Below are positions 54,363 to 63,979 of a stretch of 64,000 bases of DNA, one piece after another. Below the pieces are notes generated by a model. It made no database searches. It was given only the letters and a program-made list of their open reading frames with translations, and had not been told where the DNA came from. Position 1 is the stretch's first letter; every line of letters begins with the position of its first letter. Origin of the DNA: Lineus longissimus (taxonomy: Eukaryota > Nemertea > Pilidiophora > Heteronemertea > Lineidae); contig NC_088325.1 in the NCBI RefSeq assembly GCF_910592395.1, positions 5,239,501 through 5,303,500 on the forward strand, read 5' to 3'. A program made the translations under genes and the position numbers.

Positions 54363-55187
54363 GTGTATGGTGTGAGAGCAGAGAACGAATCATCAGGCAA
54401 GGAGGGTGTCCTGCATATAAATGTGTTGCTACCGTGTCCACACTTACCATCAGAGCAGGAGCCATCGTCACAACAAGCAGAAAACCACCCAGTCAAAAAC
54501 AAGGTGAAAAGACAGCACGTGGAGTCATCAGCAGGAAAGTTTGATCAGGACGCTATCTCAAGTGAAGATAGCGATGGTGAAGAAGAGACAATCAGAGATC
54601 TTTTGACAAGAGGACTGCTCAGGCAATCTCAGCTTAGATTGAAAGCAAATGATCATCAGTCAGTCACTGGTCAGCAGTCGCAATTGGATACAGGACTGAA
54701 TACGAAAGAGAGTGAGCAAATGCCAACTGCTGAGAAAGCGCAACCTTCTGATATCACAGAGAATGAAGTGTCACAGAGTTCACCTATCCGGTAGCAGGAG
54801 ATGGATACTCAGAAATCAGTAGCCGGCACAGCAGGAGATCGGTCCAGAGACAAGTCATCGTCAGCTCTGCGAGTTAATGCGAAGGAATTCCATCCGAAAG
54901 ATGCATTTCAGAACGGGAGAGAAAGGAGAGTGATAAAACAGCCACAGAAATTTGTCTGTGACACGTTGGGAGTACCAAGCTTGCAGGCTATGTCAGTGGA
55001 AAGTGGAGCAGGACAAGTATTTATGCCACCACAGGAAAGGAACTTAGTAATGCAGCAGCAGTATTGTCAGACCCCTCAATTTTATCAGACTCCGCTAGTG
55101 TATCAGTCTCAAATGTATCCGTCTTTTCTAAGCTGTCAGCCGTGTAAAATGCCACAATGGCCACCACCAGGTTTTGTTAGTTACTAG
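54363..55187 (+). pseudogene. Gypsy pol C-terminal extension
   Basis: Two frames (54363-54794 and 54801-55187), Ser/Gln/Glu-rich, with R-E-R-R-V-I-K-Q-P-Q-K-F-V-C-D-T-L-G. This resembles the R-R-x-x-x-P-x-x-x-x-Y-x-x-x-G-x-P tail common at the end of gypsy polyproteins. A Tyr/Gln/Pro-rich end follows. There is no signal peptide or transmembrane segment, so it is not an envelope gene. Confidence 0.55.
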
Positions 55188-56530
55188 CCTAGTCGGAGTA
55201 ATGGACACTATAAGGATATAACTGTTAGAGAAAGGACTCATAGACATTGGAATTAAATTTGCAGCAGATACATGGATAGTGAAGTATCTCGTCTTCAAGT
55301 GGTTTGAAGGACTATCACTTAAGTAACGCAATTATAGTGGACGTTGTATTTCAGTTCATAGTTAATTACGCATATCATTGTGATTGATTCTGTTAATCGC
55401 GGAGGATACTGTCGAAGAATCAACACGTAAAAGGCAGTGACGTTTATCAGTCGGGATTAGAGAGCATCGTAACTGGTTCGAATCGCCAAGAGTCGTTTCT
55501 AAAATCCGAGGACATTCGTGGAACTTGTTGGAATGAATCACAGCACCTGTGGTGAATTTAAGTGCAATTGATTATGGGTGAAGTGCTGGTAACCTCTCCC
55601 CAGGTCCATTAGTTCTAATAGTTCGGGCAGTGGTACATATGATGAGTGTTTCCTTGGAAACAAGTGTTAAAATATGGCTGTCCTGGTCACAACGAGTTAA
55701 GGATAAGTGAGATTTGATCTTATCATTTTACGGATCGACCGCTATTCGGTAATTTCCAAAAGCTGAGATCTTGTAATTCGGTGAGCAGATATTTGGTGAA
55801 GACAGGCAGCAAGGTTGTGACATAGTGTTCTTTGGTCAGTACCTAAGTGAGTTTGAAGATACCAGTGAAGTTGTACTGTTTTTGTAGTGCCTCATGATCA
55901 TGGTGAACTGAGAGCAGCAGTGGTGCGTGTGATGAACTGACTTTGAGCCATAAGCTGTCCAGACGCTGGTACAGGCCCGTACAACCTGTGCTTTAATTGG
56001 TGAAATGTTAAGTTTTGTGGTGATATGACCTATGTCTGTAAAAGCATTGTTCCCAGTCACTGAGTGTTAACATTTAGATATCCATCTGGTATGACTGTAT
56101 AAATTGCAAAGATACAAGTTAATATGTTTGAGTTTTACTATTCCCTATAATGAATGGTATTGTTATAGTTCTTGGCAATGGAATAAGGTTCCCTAAGACT
56201 TGTTTCTGTTTTAAACTAATGCTTAAGTGGAATAACTAAGTGAATTTAAGTTCAGTTTGATGCTCAAGTGCAAATTAAAGTAGACCCAATACTGCTGTGT
56301 AGTGAGGCAGTTTCGGACTTTTTTTTTTTTTTTTATCTATTCGTACACTTAAAGAGTACACTTTAACACTGGTGGAAGAAGTTTCGTGCCGCGCAGTAAC
56401 AAGTTGATTTCAGTGAAGAGACTTGGCAAGACGAACTGTGCTGAACATTTGGGTTGAATACCATAAGACAATTAGGATTAAGCCAAGCGTTTGAATTTTA
56501 GTTGAGATGGTGTGACTCACCATCTTTTTA
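55188..56530 (+). other. Gypsy 3' untranslated region
   Basis: 1.3 kb without coding content between the end of pol and the polypurine tract. A T run of about 17 lies at 56318-56334. The length is unusual for the family, and an unrecognised insertion is possible. Confidence 0.5.
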
Positions 56531-56543
56531 AAGTAGGGGAGAG
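56531..56543 (+). promoter_or_regulatory. Gypsy polypurine tract
   Basis: aagtaggggagag lies immediately before the 3' LTR start (tgtgacc), the site where plus-strand DNA synthesis would be primed. Confidence 0.8.
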
Positions 56544-56733
56544 TGTGACCCTCTCTTATGCAACACTACACATGTACATGATGCAAGGTGGTCGGAATGA
56601 TGTTCGTGTGTCATCGCAATATTCAAGAGAGCGTATTTGGCGAATAAACCGAATTTGTTACCTTCAGAAACTATCGTGTTTTCGACTAAATTGAAACACT
56701 GGAAATGGCCCCGAAGCATGGGCTATATAATCA
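56544..56733 (+). repeat. Gypsy 3' LTR
   Basis: Matches the 5' LTR and ends tataatca, which restores the usual TG...CA termini. The sequence after 56733 is unrelated to the 5' LTR downstream sequence. Confidence 0.82.
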
Positions 56734-56749
56734 TTTATTTATATATTTA

Positions 56750-56935
56750 TCATCAAAACCTCCTAAAAAGGAGAATAGAAGATACATTGATAAGAAACAC
56801 CGGAAGCCAATAAAGCTAAAAAGCCTCCTGATAAGTCGAATAGAAGATACATTGATCAGATGCACCGAAAGGCAATTAGGCGTAGAGCACACATACAGAT
56901 GAGCATAATGAGGCAAAAGTTATCGTTGATGAAGA
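56750..56935 (+). repeat. Imperfect direct repeat, coding-like
   Basis: Two ~67-bp copies share gaatagaagatacattgat. The second copy can be read as a basic helix (R-Y-I-D-Q-M-H-R-K-A-I-R-R-R-A), the first similarly in another frame. It may be a relic of a basic protein, but no gene can be supported. Confidence 0.35.
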
Positions 56936-57000
56936 TTGTATAGTACCCCCAGGTATATTGCACGGCTTAACCCGCTGGCCATGAGGGAATTCCTTTATGG

Positions 57001-57085
57001 CCCAGTGGTTGGCGCGTTGGCCCCAGAGTGTAAGTTAAGCAACGTTGAGCGTGGTCAACCTTTGGTTCGGTGACCGGCGCGTACA
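57001..57085 (+). repeat. 5S rRNA-like / Pol III-type repeat head
   Basis: aagttaagcaacgttgagc at 57032-57050 and ggtgaccg at 57069-57076 match the internal part of animal 5S rRNA (aagttaagcaacgtcgagc ... gggtgaccg). Upstream, ggttggcgcgttggc resembles a tRNA A box. The fit is to a 5S-derived SINE head or a truncated 5S pseudogene; the 5' third of 5S is not recognisable. Confidence 0.55.
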
Positions 57086-58132
57086 AAGATCGAAATGGAA
57101 TTTGTGTGTGTTAGGTCTAAGTATTATATTTGCCAATAAAATTGCACAGGGTAAACAAGGTATCTGATTAATCACCTCTAATATGGTCAAATAAGCTGAG
57201 ATCGACATAGGCCCTACCATTATAGCTCGATGCTTTACCTGCGGGAAAATTGCAACTGTGACATTCAAAGCTTTTCGCGGGCATGACTTTCTCGCACGAT
57301 TTTTTTTTCTGTTCTACAGTATATGTATATGCATGATTTACTGTAGAATTCGAGTCCCTAACATGCCTGAGTTGACAACCTCTCAAACCTGGGATTACTT
57401 GATTAGCAATTCAAAATGGCTGCACCGTAGCCCCTGGTGACACCTTTACTCACATGCTGCGTCACCGCCAGAATCTTGGGATGACGTAGCACGTTTGACT
57501 GTCATCTGTCTATTCGGGCACTACGTGTCAGCACTGCTTCAACATGTCCAAAACCGTTTGTAGCGGACCAAATAATTCTGAAATTGAGCAATTATCTCAG
57601 GGAGTATACAGATAAAGAGCCCTTACTTGAATATAAACATAAATTATCTATAGGGATTTTTGAAATAGTATTTTCGCAGTAGCGACTTCTTTTGCTCGCG
57701 ATTGGCATTTGTAACACGAGCTTCTTCGGTCTTTTTTTGCTCCGAGGCAATTATCATTGACTCATATATTATCCGTGTTTATGAAGTTATATTTTGCCGT
57801 CAATTGATTTGTGATCGCATTAGGGTAAATGTTTTTTTAGACTGATTAGTCGCCCTTTCTGCCGATTCATTATGCCATGAATAATGCCATTTGTCAAAAT
57901 ATTATTTACAACTTATTTGCATATCAAACCTTATTCGTTGAACAATCAAGTAAGTTTTAGTTTAACATGTGATCAGGGGTAGTGCAAGCGACCATAGGAG
58001 CACGCAAAAACCCCTAGGTGAACGAGGTTCCTGAGTTGAGGAGAACAACAGGTTAAGAAGAACGAATATTGTAGAAGACATTCACACACTTTTTAAACAT
58101 CATTCGAATGGTGTTCCTCGTTGCTGTTACAA
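57086..58132. other. No gene seen
   Basis: No domain-bearing frame or clear repeat. Confidence 0.45.
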
Positions 58133-58216
58133 ATGGAGGGGAAATCAGAAAAGCAACAGGATGATTTGTCATTATGTAACATGCCAACACTAAGACAACA
58201 GTTTAACAATGCTAAG
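58133..58216 (+). CDS. Candidate first exon, 28 codons
   Basis: ATG in good context (acaaatgg) followed by an 84-nt frame (M-E-G-K-S-E-K-Q-Q-D-D) ending in phase 0 at an AAG|gtaaaa donor. The composition is protein-like but no partner exon is identified. Confidence 0.25.
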
Positions 58217-59182
58217 GTAAAAAGGGGTATTTGTAGCCCCGGTCTAATTGTAGCCCCTGGCAATGTTTCTGATTTATATTCCGGTAACCATGGAAGTATT
58301 CAGCCAATCCAAGCATGGATATGAACGAAGTGACTCTTGAGTATCACAACATAACAAGTTTTGGATTATGCAATAGGTTATGTAATAGCTTTGGCTATAA
58401 CAAGTAAACAAATCAGACACATGCAAAAAATAAGTTGGGATCGAACTGGTCTGAATTTTCCACACATACAGAGCATTGATATATTTGAAACTTTGTTGAG
58501 GTGATCAGTATTGAGTGTAGAGAATGTTGTATGCGGCATTTGATGTCATTATTAAATTAAAATGTAAATTTTTCAGCGACACCTTTCTGACCAAGGTACC
58601 CTCGGGTTTTTGTAGCCCGTTGGTTCGGGTTATTTGTATCCCCTATAAATGGCTCAATATATCTTGTTGGATTGGTCCTATGCAGCACTGATATGAATCA
58701 CAGACTCATTCCTAGGCAGAAACCGCCAGTGCACGATTGAGGCCTTTTCGCCTGCTGATAAGTTGCGGTGTTTGTGTAGGTCTCGGTCCTGCATTTCTAG
58801 TGAATTGCACTGGAAACTGGAATGTAAGTATTGTCCGACTGGTGTATTAGAAGCGCAAAATGTCGCTTAGAAATACTTTACTTTCGGCTGTCTATGGTCC
58901 CTTCATTAAATACCAATTCATTACGTATGCACTGGCCAAGTTGAAGGCCTTTCAATACGACTGGCTGGTTCTCTGAAAGGTGGGGAATAATGAAGTTGTT
59001 TAACCGATTGTCCGAATGGTACAACTGAGAGCAGTGATCCGAGTCACCGACTGTGATCATTTTGAAACTGATCGGTTTGATGAGCGATAGGCCTGCAGAC
59101 TGATTTCGTTGAAATGAAAGAGCGTTATACAGGGTAGTTCAAAAGATCATCCCAGATTTTTTACCACCAAGTAAAATACTAT
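58217..59182. other. No gene seen
   Basis: The motif ggtttaggtt is absent, but a repeated phrase gtagcccc/gtagcccg (58231, 58250, 58613) suggests an unassigned repeat. A possible transposon end (tacagggtagttcaaaagat) lies at 59128-59147, just beyond the transposase stop codon. Confidence 0.4.
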
Positions 59183-60526
59183 TTATTCTATTTCTATTTC
59201 ATCCCCCTGGATGTTTAAGAATTCGAGTCCTGGTTCGTCCTCCTCATCGTCCAGCTCTTGAATTGGTCCTGCGTCTACCGCTGCTGCTCTGAAAGCCGTT
59301 TCAAATCCGTTTTCTACCACTTGTACAGGTACAGATTCGCAGGCTTGACTGATGATGTTGACCACGTTACGTAACCCAATGCGTTCACAGCGTCCTGCAT
59401 CGTCCGTGTTTTCTTGTTTCCAGGCCTTCCACTTCTTTTTCATGTTGCTTTTGAACGACTTCATAACAGTCAGATCGAGGGGTTGGGCCAATGATGTGCA
59501 GCCGGCTGGAATAAAATCGAGTATCCCTCCCAGTTCCGTAATTCGCTGGCCGAATTCCTCTGTGCGGTGCACACGATATCTATCTACTATTAGAAGGAAT
59601 CTCTCATCGTTCTCTGGGATGACGTATGGCTCCAATACTTGGTCCGACCAATGACGGGCTGTCTCCCGTCTCATCCAACCGGTAGCAGAGGACGTCACAA
59701 TGAGATTTGCTGGAAAGTCGTCATCCTCCTGCAGGTGATCGAGCTGTCGTACGAACCCTCTTCTTGGAAAGGTGACGTGTGCCGGTGCCTTCCATCCCGT
59801 CGCACTGATGGTTAGACTAACGGTGCAGCCCAGTTTTGTGTTTGATCTCGATGTACGTACATCCACTGACTTCGCTCCCTTGTCATTGACAGTATACATT
59901 GGTCGATACTCAAATAGTGCGAACGTCTGGTCCATGTTTAGCAGCAACCTCATGGCAATCTCCAAATGCTGGATAGTTTGCATCACATTGTCGCGAAATA
60001 CCTGGACCTGATGGGCGGCATCAGCTGGGAGAGTGGTGGTGTTTTTATTCGCCTTTCGGAGGGCTATCTTCTTTCTTGTCATGAATCCCTCTACCCAGCC
60101 AGCGGATGCGTTGAATTGGTGGAGTGTCGGTCTGGCCTGGATAACGTCTTGTCTCAGCTCGTGTGGTAACGCATTCCACCAGTCTTCAAAAATGGTCAGG
60201 GCTCGTTCTTGAATGTCTTGGACTGCGACTGGTAGCCTCATCTCCCGTTGCTGCTGTAACCATATATACAAGTCGTCCTCTACCTCGGGCCAAATACCAA
60301 CTTGTCGCTCTTTAGAGGTTCTGTCGTCGCCGCGACCTTCACCTGCCTTTCGCTCCAGGTCCCACTTCTTCAGGGTCGACACTGAGATCTTGTAGTGATG
60401 CGCAAACTCGCTCATGCTGTCGACTGTGCCATTGAAGAGAGCTGCCTCTAGATCCCGCAGATAAGCAATTTTCTCACGAACCGAGTAGCTCCTTCGCCGT
60501 TTTCGTAGGGGTTCTTGCTGATCCAT
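59183..60526 (-). CDS. Pogo/Tc5-like (CENP-B/jerky group) transposase
   Basis: A 447-residue protein if started at the ATG at 60526 (M-D-Q-Q-E-P), which is preferred because the basic N-terminus and first helix-turn-helix follow; the open frame itself extends to 60679. A psq/CENP-B-N-type helix-turn-helix occupies about residues 9-55, and a Tc5-type second one about 120-150 (G-W-V-E-G-F-M-T-R-K). The DDE core has Asp in L-N-M-D-Q-T-F, Asp in L-I-V-D-R-Y-R-V-H and Asp in L-A-Q-P-L-D-L-T-V-M-K-S-F-K. The C-terminus is acidic. Catalytic residues are intact and there are no stops. It is either an active transposase or a domesticated derivative; paired terminal repeats were not found. Confidence 0.85.
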   Translation of the reverse strand: MDQQEPLRKRRRSYSVREKIAYLRDLEAALFNGTVDSMSEFAHHYKISVSTLKKWDLERKAGEGRGDDRTSKERQVGIWPEVEDDLYIWLQQQREMRLPVAVQDIQERALTIFEDWWNALPHELRQDVIQARPTLHQFNASAGWVEGFMTRKKIALRKANKNTTTLPADAAHQVQVFRDNVMQTIQHLEIAMRLLLNMDQTFALFEYRPMYTVNDKGAKSVDVRTSRSNTKLGCTVSLTISATGWKAPAHVTFPRRGFVRQLDHLQEDDDFPANLIVTSSATGWMRRETARHWSDQVLEPYVIPENDERFLLIVDRYRVHRTEEFGQRITELGGILDFIPAGCTSLAQPLDLTVMKSFKSNMKKKWKAWKQENTDDAGRCERIGLRNVVNIISQACESVPVQVVENGFETAFRAAAVDAGPIQELDDEEDEPGLEFLNIQGDEIEIE

Positions 60527-60876
60527 ATTTGACGTACAAACTGAGATGGAAATGGCCATCGACCTCATTTTTATAGGCCTAGGATGTCCACGAAGACTCG
60601 ACCAGAGAGAAATTGACAACTTCATGACAAAGTGCCGTGTCGTCATTTTATATCGCATGCCACAAACGTTGTGAATCACACTTCAGTGTGTTAATTTCAC
60701 CAATCAGCTCAGACCAATATCCGCAGATAATGCACCGAATATTCATATACAGGGACGGCCGAAAAATTCCGTCGTACAAACCACATAAACTTCCAGGGCC
60801 GATTTCATCAAAGTAGACTTAGACGCGTGTGACTTCACTTTAAATGCACTTCCACCGTGCATTCTGCGTGAACTTT
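60527..60876. other. 5' flank of the transposase; nothing else certain
   Basis: The sequence tacagggacggccg at about 60750 resembles a transposon end but is in the same orientation as the one at 59128, so it cannot be its inverted partner. Confidence 0.4.
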
Positions 60877-61010
60877 AGTAATATATATATGAGGTGATAG
60901 GAATGTAGGTATTTTGAAGCTATTTTGACAAAATCCCTTACAGGCCTTTTTGTCTCAAATTAGCTTAGAAACCCCTAAGAACCAGCCACCTCATATATAT
61001 ATTACTTAGG
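60877..61010. repeat. Imperfect ~134-nt hairpin
   Basis: gtaatatatatatgaggtg (left) and cacctcatatatatattac (right) pair perfectly. The inner arms (gaagctattttgacaaaa against ttttgtctcaaattagctt) pair with mismatches up to an apex near 60943. The arms are about 65 nt each. It stands 95 bp before the first ORF of the compact gene cluster and could be its terminal or regulatory structure, or a small MITE. Confidence 0.75.
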
Positions 61011-61104
61011 GAATACTACAGCTCAATGGGTTAATTCCTTAAAATAAATGGCCTTTTTACTGTCTTCATTATCCAAAACTGAAGGAAAAATTCAAGTAAA
61101 TTAA

Positions 61105-62193
61105 ATGTATTATCCAATAGCAAATCAACATAAAAGTAAATTCACCTATGACTTCTTTAATTTAGAAGTAACTGTTAACAGTAACAATTTCTTCAGACTA
61201 CAAGAAACTAAGATAACACCTGGGTTTTTGAGCCTGAAAAATAAGAAAGACTGTCTGCGACTGGAAAAGAATCCATTATCGTTTTACCAGAACCAATTTA
61301 ATATGGCTGTTTGGTTTGCTACTACCGGTTGTGGTATTTCAATAGATGATCACTTGAATCACAGTGACCCATTGATAAGGTCAATTTACAGATTTCATGT
61401 TTACTATCAAATATTGAAGATCATGAAGAATCTAGAGATACCAATTCCAGGTGAAAGTGATTTCAATGAGACAAACAATAACATTAACCGTAGGAAACTA
61501 GGAGGGTTTTTGAGTGAATTTGGTTTAAAAGACGAATATGATTTCTCAGTGTTTGAAAGTAATGAGGGGTGGACTTCATGGAGTGCACCGGATTACAACC
61601 CGAACATAACTGATCCCGGATATTACATCAATGATTCTAAAATCAATTTCTTCCTCATGCAAGTTCATGAAAATAGAATGCCACCGATGTTTAAATCTGA
61701 TTGGGATGCTGGAATGGCTAATTTCAAATATCCAGATACCTTCATTAAGTATCATGTGAAACAACACAAGAATGTATTTGATGTAATTACACAAAATGAA
61801 TGTCAAACCTATCAACAATTCATGATATTTAAATCAAATGGTTTCTCTAATCCTGGAATAGAGAGGTTGAATGACACAATAAGAACATATGTTTACTGTA
61901 TTCTGGGTGCTCAGGCGTTGACCAGAACACCAATAATTGGAGTACCGGGTACAGAATTGGATGCTCAGAAGGAATTTAACAAACTATTAAAGGACTCGAT
62001 TAATCAACATCCTGATATTCCCACTTCAATTCAAAGATACCAAAAAGCAGTGAGTGACACTCATACAAGACTAGATTATGTAATAGCACCAGGATTGTAT
62101 GTCATAGGGTCAAATATGGTACTCGTTATTGGTAAGCTGGATAACTACAATAATAACATTTTAATAGCACCAAAAAATGCTAAACCTGGTTAG
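61105..62193 (+). CDS. Uncharacterised 362-residue protein of a virus-like gene cluster
   Basis: An intronless ATG-started frame with no signal peptide or transmembrane segment. Aromatic- and Asn-rich. The most distinctive stretches are Q-N-Q-F-N-M-A-V-W-F-A-T-T-G-C-G-I-S (about residues 63-80) and L-N-D-T-I-R-T-Y-V-Y-C-I-L-G-A-Q-A-L-T-R (about 256-275), which look like the core of a conserved family. From memory, similar repeat-associated hypothetical proteins occur in cnidarian and other invertebrate genomes, but this is unverified. A structural (capsid-like) role is only a guess from position and size. It is followed by two genes on the same strand at 39 and 10 nt spacing. Confidence 0.8.
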   Translation: MYYPIANQHKSKFTYDFFNLEVTVNSNNFFRLQETKITPGFLSLKNKKDCLRLEKNPLSFYQNQFNMAVWFATTGCGISIDDHLNHSDPLIRSIYRFHVYYQILKIMKNLEIPIPGESDFNETNNNINRRKLGGFLSEFGLKDEYDFSVFESNEGWTSWSAPDYNPNITDPGYYINDSKINFFLMQVHENRMPPMFKSDWDAGMANFKYPDTFIKYHVKQHKNVFDVITQNECQTYQQFMIFKSNGFSNPGIERLNDTIRTYVYCILGAQALTRTPIIGVPGTELDAQKEFNKLLKDSINQHPDIPTSIQRYQKAVSDTHTRLDYVIAPGLYVIGSNMVLVIGKLDNYNNNILIAPKNAKPG

Positions 62194-62232
62194 AATGACA
62201 TTAACCACAAAAAAACCTTACCACCACCACTG

Positions 62233-62463
62233 ATGGAAGGAAATAGTTCTAAGAAAATAAGAGTTAAGAGTAGTGTTGATACTGTCAAGACCAGTCATAC
62301 ACCAAAGAGTAATGTTGATGCACCAAAAACAACTGACACATCAAAGAATACTCCTAATACTAAACGGGACACCAAAGTTGAGAGTGAGGATGATACTCAT
62401 GAAACAATTAAATTCATGCTTTACTCAGTTGTTGGTACATTGATTGTTTTTATGGTTAGATAA
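62233..62463 (+). CDS. Small tail-anchored protein, 76 residues
   Basis: Lys/Ser/Thr/Asp-rich hydrophilic N-terminal 55 residues with repeated K-x-x-x-T-P/K-S patterns, then one hydrophobic helix at the very C-terminus (F-M-L-Y-S-V-V-G-T-L-I-V-F-M-V). Such an arrangement is that of a tail-anchored membrane protein. It sits between the two larger genes, 39 nt after the first and 10 nt before the next. No known family is recognised. Confidence 0.7.
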   Translation: MEGNSSKKIRVKSSVDTVKTSHTPKSNVDAPKTTDTSKNTPNTKRDTKVESEDDTHETIKFMLYSVVGTLIVFMVR

Positions 62464-62473
62464 ATAAGTAATT

Positions 62474-63958
62474 ATGGCTGAAGGAGGAGAAGATATCCAA
62501 ATGGATGAGTTAGAGAATTATCGCATTCATAATGTGGATGATCCTAATACAGGTGAAACCAATAGAAATTTTCAAGATGACGGCACAACATACAACACAG
62601 GTAATACAAATCTTACTACTGAAACTTCATTCACTACAACTCCAGATAGAGCAAGAGGTATTGTCCCTGAATTGATGGAAAAGGAGTTTAATTACGCTGA
62701 AGTAGAGGGTAAACTTGATACAGCATTGGAAAGAGCAAAATGGAAATATGACAAGAACAAATTGAGTAATCTTGCACCACACATTCTTCACGATGGTAAC
62801 AAACTTTATTATTGGCCGACAACACAGTATGAATTTGATTTGATAAAAGGTAAACTAGGAAACGAAAATTTATTTGACTGGCGTAATAAGGATAGAGAAG
62901 ACATAAAGTTAATTCCTTTAACTAAGGGTGATGGAGACTTCTATGCTGAAAGAACATTAAAGAATAAGTTTGGTACTAATTTTGTTAATTATTTAAAAGG
63001 TATGATTGCACCTGATGAACCAGCACCTATGGAAGGACCTAGAATGGCACCTATGGAAGGCTCGGAATCAGTAAGGGAACCTAAATCTGCATCCACTCAA
63101 ACAGATATATTAATTAATGAGGTAAACAGTTCAAACCAACCAATAGATAAACTGATAGATGCTACTGATGATGAACTTAAAACACTGGGTTTTACTGAAT
63201 CTGCCTTGAGAGAACTTAAAGGGTTAAAACAGGCTGGTGATAATCTAGCTGCAGTAAAGAGGGATAAGGACATGCAAATAGAGGAATTAGAAAATAAACT
63301 TCGTAATTTAACAAGAGACTATTTAGAGTCTGTAGAAGAAGATTCTAAAGACATGGGGGAGTTGAAAAAGCAAATAGATGAACTAAATGACAAATTGTAT
63401 GAGGAAATGTCAAAGGTATGGAGGTTAGACAATGACAGGGAGTCACAAACTAGAAGAATTAAACGTTTAATTGTTGATGTTCTAAAGAAACCAGATTCAA
63501 CTATTCCTCTAAAGGACAGAATAAAGTTACTTTTTAAGACGTATGGTGTAACCATTAGCGCCATAATAACAGCTGTTGTAATGACATTTACAACTCTAGG
63601 TCTCAGTATCAGTAGTGCTTTAAGTGGTGCCACTTAATCTGTAAAACCAACTCCAGGACCAGACCCAACTCCAGGACCTACACCATAACCTGGGCCAGGA
63701 CCAAAACCATCAATACCAGATAAAGTAAAAGAAGGTCTCAAGAAGTTTGCTGAATGGCTAAAAGAACTGGCCAAGAAATCAGCTGCGGCTTTACCTGGAA
63801 TCATCGGTTCTATCGTTTCATTTCTCCTGAAAACAATTGGTGCTGTTGTTGGCTTTCTAGCTGAACATCTGATCATAGCAGTTATTGCTATTGTGAGCTC
63901 CATAATCTATGGTTTAATTGGGGGTGTTAAAGCCTTAAACTCACGTAAAAGGTCTTAG
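62474..63958 (+). pseudogene. Coiled-coil multi-hydrophobic protein, two in-frame TAA codons
   Basis: The first 387 codons are open (to TAA at 63635-63637). They hold an acidic N-terminus, a globular part (about residues 70-180), a coiled-coil region (about 245-320) and a hydrophobic helix (I-S-A-I-I-T-A-V-V-M-T-F-T-T-L). After the TAA the same frame continues as a Pro-Gly linker with a second TAA (63686-63688). It then has K-S-A-A-A-L-P-G-I-I-G-S-I-V-S-F-L and a further long hydrophobic stretch, ending in a basic tail at TAG 63956-63958. The continuity of frame and protein character across both TAAs suggests one protein of about 490 residues broken by two mutations, or read through. The alternative is that the first TAA is the true end. 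Confidence 0.7.
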
Positions 63959-63979
63959 GTGACCTTCTATCAAAAAACA

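Larger units (their letters stand above)
43327..56733 (+). mobile_element. Ty3/gypsy LTR retrotransposon, broken, with nested inserts
   Basis: LTRs at 43327-43502 and 56544-56733 enclose a tRNA-Gln-type primer site, gag, zinc knuckle, protease-like, reverse transcriptase, integrase and C-terminal pol regions in gypsy order, and a polypurine tract. Two later insertions interrupt it: a MULE (43647-46957) and a minus-strand L2-like LINE (about 47970-50825). Removing these leaves about 7.2 kb. Multiple stops and frameshifts make it inactive, and the LTRs differ at many sites, so it is old. No clear target duplication is seen at the outer ends. Confidence 0.85.

Noticed and set aside
54363-55187. 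Possible envelope gene downstream of gypsy integrase
   Set aside because: No signal peptide, no transmembrane segment and no glycoprotein-type Cys pattern; the composition fits the C-terminal tail of pol.
60745-60765. tacagggacgg as the right TIR of the pogo-like element
   Set aside because: It is in the same orientation as the candidate left end at 59128, so it cannot form an inverted pair.
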